DNA from: Rhyacophila brunnea
Taxonomy: Eukaryota > Arthropoda > Insecta > Trichoptera > Rhyacophilidae
Direction: 5' to 3'
Length of the DNA: 64,000 nucleotides
Assembly: GCA_022495005.1 (NCBI GenBank)
Contig: JAGYXB010001358.1
Span: forward strand, 169,179-233,178
This document shows positions 57,001 to 60,000 of the stretch, piece after piece. The notes beneath the pieces are model-generated. The model saw nothing but the letters and a program-made list of their open reading frames with translations. It did no database searches and was not told the origin of the DNA. A program made the position numbers and the translations under genes. How positions within the stretch are numbered: position 1 is the first letter of the stretch; the number at the start of each line of letters is the position of its first letter.

Positions 57001-60000
57001 AATATTATGTTCCCTGCTACTTATGTCACAGTGCGAACATATTTCCATTAGCGTCATATCTTTAGACTGAACTCATTTCTATATATAAATCGAATATTTA
57101 AAAAATAATATTTTTAACATGTATTAGCTAACATGTGTCCACGAATGTCTTAAGGAAACCATTATAGATATCAGATAAAAAATGTTCTTCTATCAATAAA
57201 ATATCTAAAATATAACATTAGATATTTTATAGATAGAAGAATATCTTTTATGGTTTGGTTTTGGCAGGGTTCAATAGAATTATAAAAACTATCTGCAATT
57301 TGTATTAGTTCAATGAAAACAAATAAGTATGACTGACAAAGTGTGTCAGCACTAGAAATGGAAAATTTCACGAACCAGAGCGCTTTCCGAAATTTTCTGA
57401 AAATATTAACATATAAGTAAACTCCTGATTATCTGTGTGCAGATTATCCAGTTTGTGGATTATCCGTGCACGACACTGTGTATACCAACGATATAATAGC
57501 CTTTATGAAAATTCAAACTGATATTAGAAAATCATTAAAAGATTCCTGCAAACAAACCAAAATAAATAAGGAGTATTAAACATGTTAAAATAATTGTCTG
57601 CTTTAGATATGTAAAATAATATATAGTATTTTAAAAAGAAAAAGCCATAGTTTGGATTATCTGTGTTTTTCGTTTATCTGTGCCGCCTCTCCTCACCATT
57701 AGCCCAGATAACCGGGAGTCTACTGTAGGTATCTAATTACACGTTATAGGTTATACTAACACTAACATGATGATATTACAGAAGAAATCAACAAGAGAAT
57801 CATGTCTGCGAATAAATGCTACTTTGGCCTGTTAAGACATTTTATGTCCTGCATACTATCTCGCCGAACTAAAAGCACTCTTTACAAGACACTTGTAAAG
57901 CCAGTGCTCACCTACGCATCGGAAACCTGGACATTAACTCTGCGAAATGAACGAGCCCTGAACATCTTTGAAAGAAAAATTCTCCGCCGTATATATGGAC
58001 CGATCAGGGACCAATTGGAGGAGAAGATATAATGCTGAGCTCTACGGACTGTACGAAGATTGCAGCGCAGTTCAATCAATTAAGATTGGGAGACTGCGAT
58101 GGCTAGGTCATGTGCACCGTATGAATGACAATGAACCGGCAAAGAGAGCGATGTCCAACAATCCAATAGGGCGTAGAAGAAGAGGCAGGCCAAAGATTCG
58201 CTGGTTGGATGGAGCTGCCAGTGACTACCGTATTCTGGGGGTACCGAATTGGAAAGCGGCCACACTGGATAGGGGCAGGTGAAGGGAGCTGTTGGAGGAG
58301 GTCAGGACCCCCAAACCGGGTTGTCGTGCCCCTGATGATGATGATGATGGTTATAAGTGTACCTTGACGTGTATTCGATTTTTTGTTATATGGCTTATCT
58401 TCTTCAAACAGTTAAATATATTTTCCACGATGAGACAGGGCAATAATTTTGGGAATTTCATGTACCGGAACGGCGCTCTGTTCCATTTCGAGCCCTGCGT
58501 CTTATATAACTTTCTATAAGGTAGATGTCCACGCAAAAAGAAAGATGAACCATTCCAGGATTGCTTCTCTTCATATTTTTATACTAAATATTGTAGTGTA
58601 TTATATAAGTTATGGGGGATACGGTTATCGAATCGAGACACACAGGATTCAGCTTTGCGAGGTCTATTCTCCCAAAAAATCTTCAATCAGGTTGTAAAAT
58701 ATGAATTCTCCATATACAGTTCCATATACATTTTCCATATACAGAATACAATTTAATCAACGCCTGATCAAGAGCCTCGTACCCTGACTTAACATTCAAT
58801 ATTGTGTCAAAAAGGTTCTATGTATAGGTAATTAAAACAACATACCGTATACACATTGGGGCACGGGTTGCGGCATGAAAACACCGGTAGCATACGTGCA
58901 AACATAGGCAGCGGCCGGGGTGAATGAGAATTTGATTCCCGCAGGACAGGAAACGGAGCAGGAGAATCCGTCACTGTCTCCAGAGCAGTTGTATCCACCG
59001 TTGAATCCTAGTTTTGTTGCAGCGCATGATTCAGTTGCTGGAATAAATAATTCTCCAAGGTTATTATTCATTTTATATACTGTTATTTCTTAGTAGAGAG
59101 ACATGACAGTTGAGAATATTTTTTATATTTAATAACTATTCCACATTTTCTACAATCACATTCTATTCAACAATTTTTTTTTACATGGATTCTGGTTTCA
59201 ATAATTTTTACCTTTAAAATTATGTATTATTGTGACGCCCATGATGGGCGAGCGAGTAACACGTTGGCTTATAATTTCGTGCGGCCCAGGTTCAAATCCT
59301 GGGTCTGGCCAACACACATATTGTTTTTTCAATCTGTGTTTGAAGTCGGAGTATGAACCTATCAGGTTGAGCAAGTGGCTAACATTCATTTCTCGTAAAA
59401 GTAAAAATTTGTTAATACAAATCCTGTGGAGACCCATATGATCTTACCTAGGATCAAACATGATTAAAAAAAAAATGTTTAAATTTAAAAAATTACAAAT
59501 TCATTGTATAAAATGACACTAAATATTGGTAATTAATTTGATAAAACGCAATTTTTTGTAGTATTTTTTCCACTTATTAATTATATCTGGACCAGTTTCG
59601 TCCACCGACATTTTCAACTATAAAAATTTGCATTTTATTAAATTAAATTAATAGTACAATGCATTTCCACCATGAATTGACAGTTAACACAATAAATGAA
59701 AAAGAAATATTGGTATTTACAAGGTTTGCAAATTGTTCCCTGTATGTACCAATATTGAGATTTTTGTGAATCGATTTTTGAATTGATTATGGGTGCAAAA
59801 ATCTTAAACAGAGGTAAATATTCAAGCATATTCTATAAAATTCTTCGAAATATACGAGCTTTACAAGATTGTGGGTATATTGATTTATAATTACAACCAC
59901 GGATGTGTTCGTCCTCTTCAATAGGACCGATTTCGTCTTCTAATCTTATTTATTCTCAACTGAATCTAGTGAAGTGGACAAAACTGGTCCTGAATGTAAT

